From Anastatus disparis (lineage: Eukaryota; Arthropoda; Insecta; Hymenoptera; Eupelmidae): 64,000 nt of DNA. Where the stretch lies: positions 6,696,001 to 6,760,000 of the forward strand of contig JAFFSR010000004.1 in NCBI GenBank assembly GCA_017163975.1, written 5' to 3'. Numbering within the stretch: position 1 is the first letter of the stretch; every line of letters starts with the position of its first letter. Positions 48,901-62,760 of the stretch are shown here, piece by piece. The position numbers and the translations under genes were made by a program. Under the pieces are notes generated by a model. The model made no database searches. It had not been told where the DNA came from and saw only the letters and a program-made list of their open reading frames with translations.

Positions 48901-49374
48901 CGCATGCTTTATCAATAATAGAAAGTCTTTTCTATCAACTCCTGATCTAACTGAAGAATAATTAATAAGAAAAATCATTTTAGTACTGTTGATATGGTCC
49001 ATCACTTTTTTAATAAAATAAGTTGAAGCTATGTCATTAGCTGTACTTCTTGAATCATCAAAACCAGGACAATCGTAATAGGGTGTATTGGTTTTAGAGT
49101 CTATGACTAATTCAGGAAACGTTGTTTTAGATTGTACAGTAGAATCACTGATTCGGTTGTGGTCCTGAATTATAAATTCACCTGTATCTACTCCAATTTC
49201 TTTCGCGATCAATTTATCATTATCTCCAGCAATCCATTGAGTAAATGTAGACTTTCCAACACCTGTATTACCCAGCACTAAAACAACATTTTTATATTGA
49301 TCATATAATTTAATTTCTTCATCACCCTTTTTCAGAAGATCGAAAGTAGATTTTATTTCAGTATTATTCTTCAT
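42946..49374 (-). CDS. Giant P-loop GTPase-like protein with glycine-rich tracts (2142 aa, single exon)
   Basis: The N-terminal domain (about 28-200) is a GTPase fold: VLVLGNTGVGKSTF (Walker A, 32-44), DCPGFDD (G3, 101-107) and VVTKVD (G4, 175-180). This order resembles AIG1/septin-like P-loop GTPases. About 250-700 is helical. Two collagen-like but non-triplet glycine tracts follow (about 765-838, GGHGRPGG, and about 892-957, GGNGGNGGCGGKGG), separated by a Cys-containing spacer. About 1010-1700 is long charged helix, probably coiled coil, with a hydrophobic segment near 1225-1265 (IIGQLVSVLGPYGKIAGAII). The C-terminus repeats a YDA motif (FYDAQEHL, YYDALGDS). There is no signal peptide. The start Met is the first in the frame. 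No stop or frameshift breaks 6.4 kb, so it is under selection or very young. I do not recognise a named family; an immune-type large GTPase is a guess. Confidence 0.9.
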   Translation of the reverse strand: MKNNTEIKSTFDLLKKGDEEIKLYDQYKNVVLVLGNTGVGKSTFTQWIAGDNDKLIAKEIGVDTGEFIIQDHNRISDSTVQSKTTFPELVIDSKTNTPYYDCPGFDDSRSTANDIASTYFIKKVMDHINSTKMIFLINYSSVRSGVDRKDFLLLIKHATDLIKDIDKFRNSIALVVTKVDNQIIQRGNNYMLLEDSKVIGTIADFLQEVKEDCLTKVILPNISIEDKKYNENAIKFINILLVKKNEKYSKIGIFRRPNKSGVVSNITLLQEGKDNITKLLQENLNFTLKNDDDFGYTISDKSKLEINDLIEEINNNIWLNVSNIAEKIKKYYRDLVEQLLSKIKLFVSSNNVVDVNNEDAQKFLSNFNQGRNITSTLVEQIKNLSNPEELAKKISNNINGLDINTFKDDLFNIAEQGKHFNFFQIVSDRELKTRKWVKPFDDVSAYFPEAKKHIQDNVKGIAIKINYYLNDTKKILHEYYGDKSKLLEIQKLPAELKVGHTILSNLTKQIENIETVSASLKTIQIIDDSVNNLGIRISRKNIIIITNRKKYHDFLQLISDKNMFSEMLTWICPIKDAAEYLQKWDEWYKYLNSLYSKFSKYEIQKDKSKYNVADITEWGKNQKQQGINITKNNFQKFLNITEEFHIAESNNIKKIVPTELQLEELNHVLFLTLKSNVLISCKAPYMFVTGDYIMTRDFYNVSHNIQGHCENFSPEIKFNFINIFAAHTIFIDEDFSLQDSKLPITIIAPKWEIIGQRKIDLNGSKGKTYSGSKATGGTYPGSDGADGSPGGHGRPGGIFFGIGEKFINGENLSVTAIGGDGGSGQAGGNGANGENGDTPYVSSEAYSFSYMDEFSSYSKTERTCDTKHSPFISASVDNLFTIKTCRFQIFGTKGTKGGNGGNGGCGGKGGDTGNITLFELYGNSTESNLNSRGMNGKDGSGGKGGIGGKNGNDLFIQYNPPKNWFEWQIYLKIEKQIDKGREPSGTNGRDGANTKGMEDFKAAKTFSKLSKAKVINEFKNYLRKDLNDRFKKFTSKQFLKSLDSNNNIKDIYETLGFVDELQGLENQYCYYNKKVDFLPLYQSLLKRISEYAQYLQNVENSNEHKKILNYLYTTTLSKIYSLKENFESNLIINITEYFNSIKEDFDSLKDLLNVKNKADIINKYKIMYKGKVDIKIKEGENFIETEITPEISKINAEIDSQIETLIKEVIDLQMKTKEHQNDLIEKRKKLRKNLEWQALFSSIKIIGQLVSVLGPYGKIAGAIIDSGTQVAETLVLDNQSIQGKTFKLPESVSNLDSVIDQMNISDKKVILLNELLEEMSQEMIIFPEKLNTTSEKIDNIKSKLNKRNKNKLDFEKIAVIEEELIQELKSAEKELVQIEKVSINKKKDKKLEVIEKFSKKIIALSALGVDMYLKYKNSNAELDEITKAIEEDVSNFQMLKQYERRIHNTIGPILQNLKNNVDDINNKLGKKSKIALEITKWQIQSTLKDTILQMQLLTQGFPITSTLARCIKKLEEAETTLINVYDHIQNYQEQQEFANYIADISSSASNDLLIVDPELKGPMNYLDITIKSNIILKRYKIAIDAFKQFVFPVAHDYFKQLMLPSELELLKCKNDTNLENLILEAAKQIEHIKLKLRDYKTSITKHDSEFGSGEFNSNHDSTQPFYIWKNEQNKNAISKLLSGQEVIIKADIKTSLPREEAIKFNVIEFNFKSKNMTRQREIDNILKSFKINITHLGNSYYQYGDKIYLIITNSQNIRYHIEKNEKNEPVRVNDVYKKIKNGDFMLSPYCLWTIKLSVLTNKNNYSFRNLKPFKDEIDLELGGNGHYLDKEEIHENLSVERYYKAIDVHKRSDFNTDEEFNTVSSLETYNSIRNKRATNLKLITINNQNNAVDKFHDYNISPTPLINSASSSTLSPINIICNWFKEKSMSLTSNALVLLNYLPTLNTVIFDKDIGNNMFKNIIEIIPGFRMRENVTVNEITNNEDDIFYDAQEHLSEHTIKTSLVIKSLKDEEYYDALGDSVEITKSNPPINRIKIDKATFEGYPILDWQIVSNNSNLNLFLTGEESNNIQFDKNLEVSKLLILTDVFVRSITGVKYKQATYLSPMQKKALEILEIKQNVYEGLQDMSVNFEDYSRQNEFSE

Positions 49375-50219
49375 TATTTTTAGATTTTTGTTACTTTTCG
49401 TGTTTTTATTTTTAAATCGATTTAAATACTTATATCATTTGTTTCTTTTCTCAAAACATCAATTCGTTCCTTAGCTTCTGGAGTCACGTATTTTTTTAAT
49501 TTATTTGATTTAATCACTATAACACAAGTTCTCCGACAAAATAATTACACTTTAAAATAAAAATTTAAGCAATAATTTATTAAAACTTAACTTAATAAAA
49601 TGTACTCAATATCTCCAACCTAAGTGTGTATTGAAAATCAAAGCTTGCTTAAAAGAAACTTTTTTCTTAAAAAGAATATAAATGATGATAACCTCTTATT
49701 GAAGACGATATCTATTTGATGATAAGTATAATCATTCTGTAGTATAATGTATCTATCTTAGACAGTAAATCATAAGAAAATACTAAGTTTAAGATAAATC
49801 CGAAAACATACAATATAATGTTGTTGATAAAAAATTTTCACAATAATTTTGCGCAGTATGAACCCAGTTAATGTAATTTATTTCTATAAAAAATAGACCA
49901 AAATGATGTTTGATAAAAATAAAATAAATTTTTTTGTTATTGAGATGATTAGAATTATATTTTTCATAAAAATATTAAATTTTAAAAAATACCGATTTTT
50001 TAACATTTCAAAAATCGTATGAGTAAAATAATTCCGTCCAAACTAGAGATTTTATGAAAAATAATAAGATGAAAAAAGTATAAAATTTCAATAAAAATTA
50101 TTAATATATACTGAAAAATTCATTAATTTCTAATATTATGGTTTCAAATATCGAAAATTTTTAATAACTGTAAATATGATAAATAATTTTTTTATAGATT
50201 TTTAAAACTGTAAAAAGCT
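49375..50219. other. Upstream flank of the giant GTPase gene
   Basis: AT-rich; should hold its promoter, but no motif is distinctive. No other gene seen. Confidence 0.4.
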
Positions 50220-51372
50220 CCCGAGTAACCTTTTTATTACGGCAACCAACTTCTCTCAGTTGGGCCACCTTCGGCTGCCGAAGTCGGGCCACCGAATGGG
50301 TGAGGCGTGGTGGCGAGCGTGGTCCTATGATGGCCAGCCGAAAATCGTATAGATTTTGTCATAATATCGACGTGTATCTTACATAACCTCGAAATATTCT
50401 TTATTGTATTTTCATGCTATGGTAAAACTTTTTTTAATTGAAAATTAAAAATGAGTGATTGAATTAATAAAAATGATTTTCTTTGGACTCGATCTGAACT
50501 CGTTAAAAATTAATTTCAAAATTCCGCCCGAATACACGGACAAATACAACCTAAAACCAAATGATAAAAACATAATAAAAAACTGATTATTCTCGTGGAA
50601 ATAAGAACTAATTACCACAGATAATATAATTGATAAATTAATTTGTTATTCGAGTAACTCAAGTTCTTCATATTTTGTCGAGTAATTTATATTTTCTCGA
50701 GTACTCGAGTAATTCATATTTTTCGAATACTCAAGTAATTTATATTTTTTCGAATACTCGATTTATTCGATTAATTCATATTTTTTCGAGTACTCAAGTG
50801 AATGGAGAAATTCAAATTTTTTCGAGTACTCGAGTAATTCGAGTAATTTATATTTTTTCGAGTACTTGGAACGAAAACTTGAGTACGCCTTCAAGTGCGA
50901 GTACTCGATTGTCGAGTACTCGCGAGTAATTTTTTCTTCCAGTTTGAGTTAAGTACTCGAAACTATCAGTACTCGACAAAAATATGAACTCGAATAACTA
51001 GTGTTACTCGAATAATTCGAATCACTTGAATAACTCGAGTTACTCGAACAACTCGAATAACTCAAGTTACTTAAATTTTTTCACTAATGAAAACTATATT
51101 AAAAAGTAGACAGTTGCTTGAACAATCAATCGATCGGTTACCATTGGAAATCAGCTGTTTTTTATATAAATAATTGTACATAAATTATACGTTCAATTCT
51201 ATGATTTTATAAGCTAGATTCGGCTGCCCTCTCAGGGCCCCGTTTCGCCGCCACGCCTCACGCCGATGTGGTGCCACTGTGGCGACAATTCGGCAAGAGT
51301 TTCGGTGCCACTGAGGGTGATTCGGCACCGACTTCGGGCCCTCTGCACGCCGAAGTGAAAAGGTTACTCGGG
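50220..51372. mobile_element. TIR element with GC-rich subterminal blocks and a CGAGTA minisatellite
   Basis: The ends are CCCGAGTAACCTTTTT and the inverse (AAAAGGTTACTCGGG). Just inside are GC-rich blocks (about 50240-50340 and 51215-51360) with repeated GGCCACC/GGTGCCACTG motifs, very unlike the AT-rich surroundings. The middle (50650-51070) is a satellite of TACTCGAGTA-type palindromes. The frames at 50675-50929 and 51185-51418 are repeat translations. The flanks give no clear target duplication. Confidence 0.75.
50650..51070. repeat. CGAGTA/TACTCG minisatellite
   Basis: About 27-bp units like TTCATATTTTTTCGAGTACT with CGAGTAA recur in the left half. In the right half the motif appears as CTCGAATAACTCGAGTTACT. 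The 6-base core CGAGTA with its complement TACTCG makes each unit self-complementary. Confidence 0.85.
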
Positions 51373-52099
51373 CTGTTAAGATCTGAATTTCCACAGACAA
51401 CACACAGTTATTAACCAAATTGATTTACATATGGGGTAATACCATACTTGAAAAAATTTATTTTATAAAAATTAAATTTCTATCTCCTTAGATGACATTT
51501 CTCCGTAACACCTTTCATTTATTAATAAAATATCGTATATCCTCAGTCGCTTAAGTTTAAACATGAAATTTCATATAACTAATACGAGATCTCATTAAGA
51601 ATATGGATCTTTATCTATTTTCGGCGTATATAAAACAATCTCTGATAAAACCTATAGTAATAATTTAATTATACAACCTTATAAAAATAAATCTAACCAT
51701 CCCATATAGGCAAAATTTCTGTAAATAATTATAAAAACTATGAAAAATGTCGGAATCGAGACAAATATCTGCTATTATTATTTAGATTTCCAAAAACATC
51801 ATCAATTTTTATAAATATGGTCAATTCTCAAAAAATCGGCTGATTTCCGTTCTTTGTGCTAAAACTTTCATGTATAATAATGTGTGACAGGACTGAAAAA
51901 TTTTGTTAACACAGGGTTCATACAGTGGGTACTTTACTCCTTATCAGCGAATAGTAAAGTATCCACTGTACGCTGCCTGTGTAAAAAATTCGTATATTCA
52001 CGCTGCCTGTGTAAAAAAAATCGTTCATTCAGATTTCAGATATTTTTCTTTTTTACTCCCTAGGTGAATAATATACTATTTCAAGTTACTTTATACTTG
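51373..52099. other. AT-rich spacer with a short hairpin and a tandem pair
   Basis: A hairpin near 51918-51960 pairs GTGGGTACTTTACT with AGTAAAGTATCCAC. Next to it, ACGCTGCCTGTGTAAAAAA occurs twice in tandem (about 51971 and 51999). No gene seen. Confidence 0.5.
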
Positions 52100-52439
52100 C
52101 TTGTGATAGAGAGCGCGGTGGCGTAATGGATAGAGCTCTTGCCTTCACCGCGGAGGGCATGGGTTCGAATTCTGGCCAGGTATCTCTAACTTTTTTTCGA
52201 AAGAAAATTAGTGTATGTGCCATTAAAATCGTGACTCTTAAAAAATCCGACCTCATTGGGTATCGGTTGATTGTTGGTCACAAAAGTGGCTGACCATCCA
52301 TCGGTAGTCAAAGTTTTCGGTATGATGGGTCTAACAGTCTTAGCCTGATGTAATGTGTTAAACGGAAACCTAACATATAGAGGACAATATCCTTTATATA
52401 TTAATCTTTAAAAAAAAAAAAAAAATTCCTTGTGATAGA
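52100..52439 (+). mobile_element. tRNA-derived SINE, complete, with target duplication
   Basis: The 5' end is a tRNA-like head (about 52111-52180) with GTGGCGTAATGGATAGAGC (A-box-like) and GGGTTCGAATTC (B box). It is followed by an unrelated body of about 230 bp and an A-tail at about 52410-52425. The 11-base sequence CTTGTGATAGA lies at 52100-52110 before the head and again at 52429-52439 after the tail. That is the target duplication made by LINE machinery. Exact repeats imply recent insertion. Confidence 0.88.
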
Positions 52440-54948
52440 AAACACGATGAAATTATTAATGTGGTACCCTATTTGTTGAGCAAAGAGTTGTGAAATATTA
52501 GAAAACGTAACTCCGTTAGTTCTCACGCGTTGAATCACAAAAGTATTTATTACATATCATCCTTGAACCATATTAAAAGTTTATTTTATTCCACTCAGAA
52601 ATGTTCGTTTTGCTTTAATAAAAAAGTATATTTACTTGTTTATACCCATTTTTACATTCATTATTAAGTATTGATAATTGAATCAATTCCACCCCAAAAA
52701 AAATAGTAAGTAAACTCCGTTAACTAAGGTACTCATTGAAAGGTATTCATAAGTACTTAAGTTCAGATTTCATCTTCATTAAAGTATTATTCAAATTAAA
52801 TATAATGCGTGAGGATACAAGATATCAATTCTTTTCAATCGTCATCATTAAAAATATTTTGTGTAATCGGACAATTTTTTAAGAACTCGTTATATACATA
52901 TATATATGAAAATTTTTTTAAATGTAAATAACTGTAAGTGATTGTAAAGAATTGTAAATAATTATAGCTAATATTAAATTAATTACTGACTCAAAAGTTT
53001 TTAAAAAGGTAAATAACTGCAAATAATTGTAAAAAATATTTGCGAATAACTATTATTTGTCTCAATTCTGACATTTTTTATCTGTCATTTATTATCACTT
53101 ACAGAAATCATTTTCATATGGAATGTAACATTTATAATTAAGTTATTCTTTGATTGTTTAAAATTGAAATTATTCAAGGAAAATAACTTTTAATAATATT
53201 GTATTATTTAGTTTAAAAAATTGCAAATGTAGATATTTTAAAGTATTACGAAGTATTATATAGTTATGAAGTTTCTAATCTTGTAAAAACAATAATTAGT
53301 TTTTTATAATTTGAAATTTTAAAGTCATAACCCATTAAACAATTTTTAAAATACTGATATGATCGTTATCCAAAGTATATAAATGTAATTAGAATTAAAT
53401 TACTTACCGTAATGAATATAATTTTCTAATAAACTCTAAAGAAAATGCATAAAATTGTAATTTTCAATGAAGATTTTCCTTTTATTTGAAGGGCAGCATC
53501 ATTCTTGGGAATAAGTCTCTGATATTCTATGATGTAGATTTTAATAATAATCTTCATGTTGTCATTGTTTAATATTTTGAAATAATTCTTAATACAATTC
53601 GAATTGATTAATATTGACACACTAATATGTTATAAGACTATTTATTATAGTCCTAAGGAAGTAAAAAATCGTGAGCAACGTATTTAAAAAATTTTTTAAA
53701 ACACTGTTTATAAAATTATTTGTTTTACTATTTAATCACGTTTTTATAAACTAATTAGACTTACACAAAGGTATTTGTAATAAAAACGTTTTATAAACAG
53801 TATTTTATAATAAACATTTTATTCGGCTTTGATAAAATATTTTCAAATTATAGAAAAATATATAAATAGTTGTTCTGTAAATATGACGTGAAAAATTTTT
53901 TTTTTGTTGTATAGTGATTAAAATGAAAAGTAAATTTATAGATTCGCTTATGTTTTATATTCAGCGAAAAATTTATTATACGTATAAAAAAAAAAGTGAA
54001 CTAAATAAGTAGCACGGACACGCGTTTTTTTATAATGTATATCCGAACGAGAATAAAAATATGTATATACTTTATACAATCTGCAGTCTGTTCTTTCTAT
54101 AATTTCATTTTCCTTCAAAACCATCACTGTTTCCCGATCGTTAATTCTCTCTGTTATGTGTTAATGAGATAACAAAATCGAAAAACAGATAGAAAAAAAG
54201 AGAAACTATAATTTTGTTAGATTGTTAGAATAAAAGCTGACAAGTCTGTCGAAAGTTCAGTTTAATCAAAAGTAAAAAAGGCCTAATCGACATATTACAG
54301 TTTTGACGGCCCATTCATTTATCTGACATAATCATTCTTTTAGCAATCAATCCTCATATGAGTAATGTGAATAAACTTTTAATTTTTCAGCATAGTTCTT
54401 TGGATCACTTTCGAGTAACACGCGTTTTTCTTATCTCAATCAAATCAGCGAGCACTAAAGTACAATCAAGAAGAGATAGGTAAAATATATCTCCTCATAT
54501 AACGTGCATTTTATATGGAGTTTTGAAGGATGTAAGTTTTACGCTTTGAGTGTCAATGCCGAGAGATGAGAAGGTAATTTTTCGAAATACATAAATATAA
54601 TATAACCGCTTTTACAATTCTTTAGGTAAATGTCTTCGTATTACAATAATAATAGCAATATATAATTATAATAATGGTAATAATATAATAATAATACATT
54701 AGTCTATGCGGTATCTTAAAGTTCAAAGTCGTCCGGTACATGTCTCCATAATATTTTTCGCGCGCAACACAAATTTGTAGTTTAAATTTATTTTACTTAT
54801 TTATAAAATAAAAATAAAAAGACAATGAAACAAAAACTTTCGGAAGAACAATTTCCTTCCACGCAATGACGCGACATCTTACTTTTGTTCCGCATTTTTT
54901 TTGCCGTACAAATAGCAATCAAAGCTTGTAGAAAGAAGAAGGCGAAGC

Positions 54949-54952
<4 letters not shown>
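52440..54952. other. AT-rich intergenic region
   Basis: 52910-53140 repeats the AATGTAAATAACTGTAA / TTTTCATATGG vocabulary of the 41.6-42.8 kb foldback and is probably a fragment. 54640-54710 is AATAAT-rich. The minus-strand frames here are not protein-like. No gene seen. Confidence 0.45.

Positions 54953-54984
<32 letters not shown>
54953..54984. repeat. (TA)n microsatellite
   Basis: About 15 TA units. It makes a spurious YIYIYI run in a minus-strand frame. Confidence 0.9.
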
Positions 54985-54986
<2 letters not shown>

Positions 54987-55095
54987 AAAGCAATTGAAAT
55001 ATTTTTCGGCGATAAAAAAGACTGTTCATAGTGATTGTGTGTTTCGACGACAATGATACGAATAGTAACAATAATTACTACAAAACAAAATGGCA

Positions 55096-56121
55096 AAGAC
55101 TCAAGCGTATAAAAACTGTGCCAGTCTTTACAATTATTAATATTAATTTTTTTCCTTTCTTTTATCTTTTCATATTTCCTATCTTTGAACATCATATACT
55201 TAAATGCTAAAAAAACAATTACTTATATAACAAATTCATTTTTAATTCTTTTATACAATATCATCCAATAAAGTTAATAACATATAGAAAGATGTTTAAT
55301 GTTTTAATAAAATTTGAATGGATGCACCACATAACTTTTGCTAGTAAAAGTATTTAAATAAATTCAAATACTTATGTTCTTCATTTTGTATATTTCGCTT
55401 TTATCGTTATTTATTATAACTATGTACAGTCTTTTTCACCGCCAAAAAAATGTAATTTCTTTTAATACATTAAAAATTTATTTATAAAAAGAGTAGTTAA
55501 TCTACCATCTTAGACGTCTTGTCTTATTTTTCTCTTTTGAACGTTAATAGAGTACTTTATAAGACAAAAAGTAAGAAATAGGAGCGAATGTTCACAGGAT
55601 TTCAAAATAAAAGATGTTATGATGCATGAAATTGCAAGTACATTGAAAAATCATTATTATTTTATAAATAAATGAAATTAATTAAATAACATATTTTTGT
55701 CATTTGCAAAAAATATAATAGTATATACTGAATAATTTGAAACAGTATAAAGTGCAAAATAAAAATGACATTAATAAGATAACTTTTACTAGCGACAACA
55801 GTAACTCGTACAGTAAATTTGTCGACGAGAAACAACATAGTGTACACAAACTTTATTAAAACAAATAATGAACAAGAAATAGTTCAATTTTAATATAAGT
55901 ATAAAATAAAAGATAAAAACAAAAGAATCAGACAAGAAAAAAGATCTGCAGTTAACTAATTTTTCTTGTTTAGCATCAAATAATCATGCTCCATAATGGG
56001 AGATTAAAATGAGAAAAAAATGAAAATACAAAGGAAAAATTGGAAAAAAATATTTGATTATATTTGATTATATAATATCGTAAAGACCGGCACAGTATTT
56101 ACGCGATTGAGTCTTTGTCAA
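55096..56121. repeat. Inverted pair of a roughly 45-bp motif downstream of the Rho1 stop
   Basis: 55091-55140 (+) and the reverse complement of 56075-56121 share GGCAAAGACTCAA ... AACTGTGCCAGTCTTTAC with a few changes. Each copy also has short self-complementarity (AAAGACT/AGTCTTT). Both would lie in a long Rho1 3'UTR if the transcript runs that far. Confidence 0.7.
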
Positions 56122-56251
56122 TTAAAGATAAGATATTATTATGTTATAGTTTATGCTGGGGCCTCCGGCATGACGACTAGCTTTTTGGTATAGCTAGCCC
56201 CGCAATTCCTTATTTCACCCGTTCGGCGTCGGGCCCTTTTGGCATTACACT

Positions 56252-60436
<4,185 letters not shown>

Positions 60437-60563
60437 CTGAACCAGGATATTCCGAATCGTCTGATCTAGGTGTGCTTATTATGCATCCCATCTTTCGAAA
60501 ACTTTTTCTTAGCCTGTTTTCTACTCTTTCGCTTACAGCTTCATCATTAGTTGTATTATTCAT
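60437..60563 (-). other. Possible alternative first coding exon for a longer Rho1
   Basis: ATG at 60563 opens a frame MNNTTNDEAVSERVENRLRK with SFRKMGC, and TAG lies just upstream in frame. It ends at a good donor (TTCAG|GTACAA). Joining it to the acceptor before the normal Rho1 start stays in frame (..[11 protein letters not shown]), adding about 44 charged residues. Chance agreement is possible. Confidence 0.35.
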
Positions 60564-62438
60564 AACATACTAGAATCGTCAGATCTCTCGTACCATAGAG
60601 CCTTTTTCAATGAAAACAAAAAAAGTAAAAGTCAATCTAAATTTTATATTTAGATGACTTATTTCTATGGAGAATTTAAATTTAAGTTTTGTAGATGAAA
60701 TTTAGACTAGCAAATTATTAAAATTGTTTTAAATCTTTGATGTTTACTTAATGATATTATGTCAAATAAGAAAAATGTTTAAAATTTTAAGTGTCTTGTG
60801 ATAGCTTGTGTTTGAAAACTATATTAAGAAAAAATAAATTAAAAATTAAAATATGGAAGAGCCGAGAACTGCATGTACGGTATAGGAGTGACAAGATCAA
60901 GAGAATCATACTGAAAAATAGGTCAACGAAATTAATATGGTTCTTTTGACATTGTAATAAAAATACTACTCTTAAATATATTTTGGAACACAAAAAATCT
61001 TTACCATAAATATGATTATATCTAATCTTCAATACCTTTGCTTATCTTAATTATTGTGAATAAAATAAAACATCCAAAAGAATCTTTAAAATAATAGTAT
61101 GATTCTTATAACCAACTGTTCGACAAATCTGACATGATAGAAAACGTCATAGATGAAAGTAATTTGACATATTAAAAAGATCAAATGATATTTTGTCACA
61201 AGTTAAAGTGATAATTTCAGATGAAATTTCTAGCCTTGGTAGTCAAGATGTCACACAAGAAAGGAAGAAAAAAGACAAAAAAAAAAAAAAAAAAAAAAAA
61301 CTAAGACAGACAGTTCAGAAAAAGTGAATCACAGAATGAACATTATGATAGTAGAGGGTCAGAAAATAATATTAATGTTTAAAAGGAGTTAGTTGGAGGT
61401 TCTTGGCCTCGAAGGAGGCTCTTGCTACTCACTTCCGGGAGGCGACGCTCGGGTGTCACGCGTCTTCGCTTACACACATACACACACATCTCCCACTCCT
61501 TTTTCTTTCTCTCTTTCACTCTTTCGTTTTATATACCTCTTTACAATTTCTTTTCTTTTTTTTTCATATATTTCTTTAGTATGCGTAATCTCTCTTTCTT
61601 TCTCTCTCGCTCTTTTCCTCTCTCGAAGCCGAGGTTATTCGTTATATCTTCGTGGCGCGTCGCCGGGAATTCCGGAGCCACGAAACTCTTTCATTCGTTT
61701 CTTTCTCTCTCTTTCTATATTCTTTGCACATACATACAAAATACTTAGCCTCTTTTACTCTTTCTCTCTCTCGCTCAGCTTGCTCCAAAATTACACTCAC
61801 ACTAAAAACTGCGGCGTCCGTTTCTTTCCTTTCCTTTAACTTTTTGGCCCGTTTCTTGTATATGTTTATAGTCTCACAACATCCAAATACTTTGTCGTCC
61901 TTTTGCTCGAACAACCTTAGCTATTTTTTTCTTTTCAACTTGCACAAAATTAATACCAAGTACGTAAACTTCTAACAAATATACTTGGTGCACAGTGGCT
62001 TCGAAGATTTTTGGAATGAAATTGAAAAAAATAAAACAGAATAGTATGAATATTGGGGCGCGATCTCGAAAATGAGACAGAGATAGTTACCTATGAGTAA
62101 GCGAACGGACGACTAATATACTAAAAGTGTTGTATATAAGCGTGCACTATAACCGAATGAAAGAAAAAGATGGATAGAGAAAGAAGAGAAAAAAGAGAGA
62201 GAGAGAGATAACGCGCGCGTTGAGGGGCGACTGGTTGCGCTCTCCGTTGTTGTTCCTTTATACCATATACCCTTACCTTCAACAATCTTTTTACACTTTA
62301 TCGTCTTTTCAGCTTAAATAACACAAATTTCATACGAAAAATAAATAACGCTAATGAACAAATGAAAAATTCACTTTTCTAACGACAATTAAAACGGCAT
62401 TAGTTGATAATTAATTGTAATACTAAAATAAAACTCAC
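60564..62438. other. Rho1 5' intron, CT-rich part
   Basis: A run of 20 or more A's lies near 61280. 61490-61780 is a long C/T-rich tract on the + strand (GA-rich on the Rho1 strand), and GAGAGA runs occur at 62190-62210. The open frames here are low-complexity Ser/Phe/Leu translations. GA-rich tracts close to a promoter may bind GAGA-type factors. Confidence 0.5.
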
Positions 62439-62760
62439 CTGAAATCGTGTGCGACAGATAGCGAAGAAAATGGCTGCCCGCCGTAAGCTGGCCACACCTC
62501 AATGGCTCAATCTGTTGAGTATATAGCTTTGCTTTTGCTTGCCTTGCCCCGCCGCACCAACAGAGAGATGAGAGAAAGAGCGAGAGAAAAAGATAGATGT
62601 ATATATAGAGTGAGAGAGAAAGAAAGAGAGAGCGTCGCCACTACCGCCACCGCTGTTTTGTATAATATACGTTTTCCACAAGCTAAAGAGCAGCAGCAGC
62701 AGCAGCGGTCTCTTCCAACAAGCTTAAAAGCCTAGGCTTCCCTCTCTCTTATGTGTTTAT
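62439..62760 (-). promoter_or_regulatory. Rho1 leader exon and probable promoter
   Basis: A strong donor (ATTTCAG|GTGAGT) ends an untranslated exon at 62439. Just upstream is GCAGCCATTTTC (reverse of GAAAATGGCTGC), similar to the AAGATGGC element near TATA-less starts. A (CAG)n run at 62690-62709 and CT/GA tracts surround it. The exact start site cannot be read. Confidence 0.5.

Noticed and set aside
52111..52180. Functional tRNA gene
   Set aside because: Stems pair imperfectly, and it is followed by a SINE body, an A-tail and a target duplication.
54797..55195. 132-codon minus-strand frame
   Set aside because: Contains the (TA)n repeat as YIYIYI and probably lies in or beyond the Rho1 3'UTR.
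61393..61975. Several overlapping frames rich in Ser, Leu and Phe
   Set aside because: They translate a CT-rich tract in the Rho1 5' intron in more than one frame, a sign of low complexity.
62471..62527. Plus-strand mini-frame beginning MAARRKLA
   Set aside because: Only 18 codons, lying over the Rho1 leader exon. The ATGGCTGCC core is better read as a promoter-type motif.
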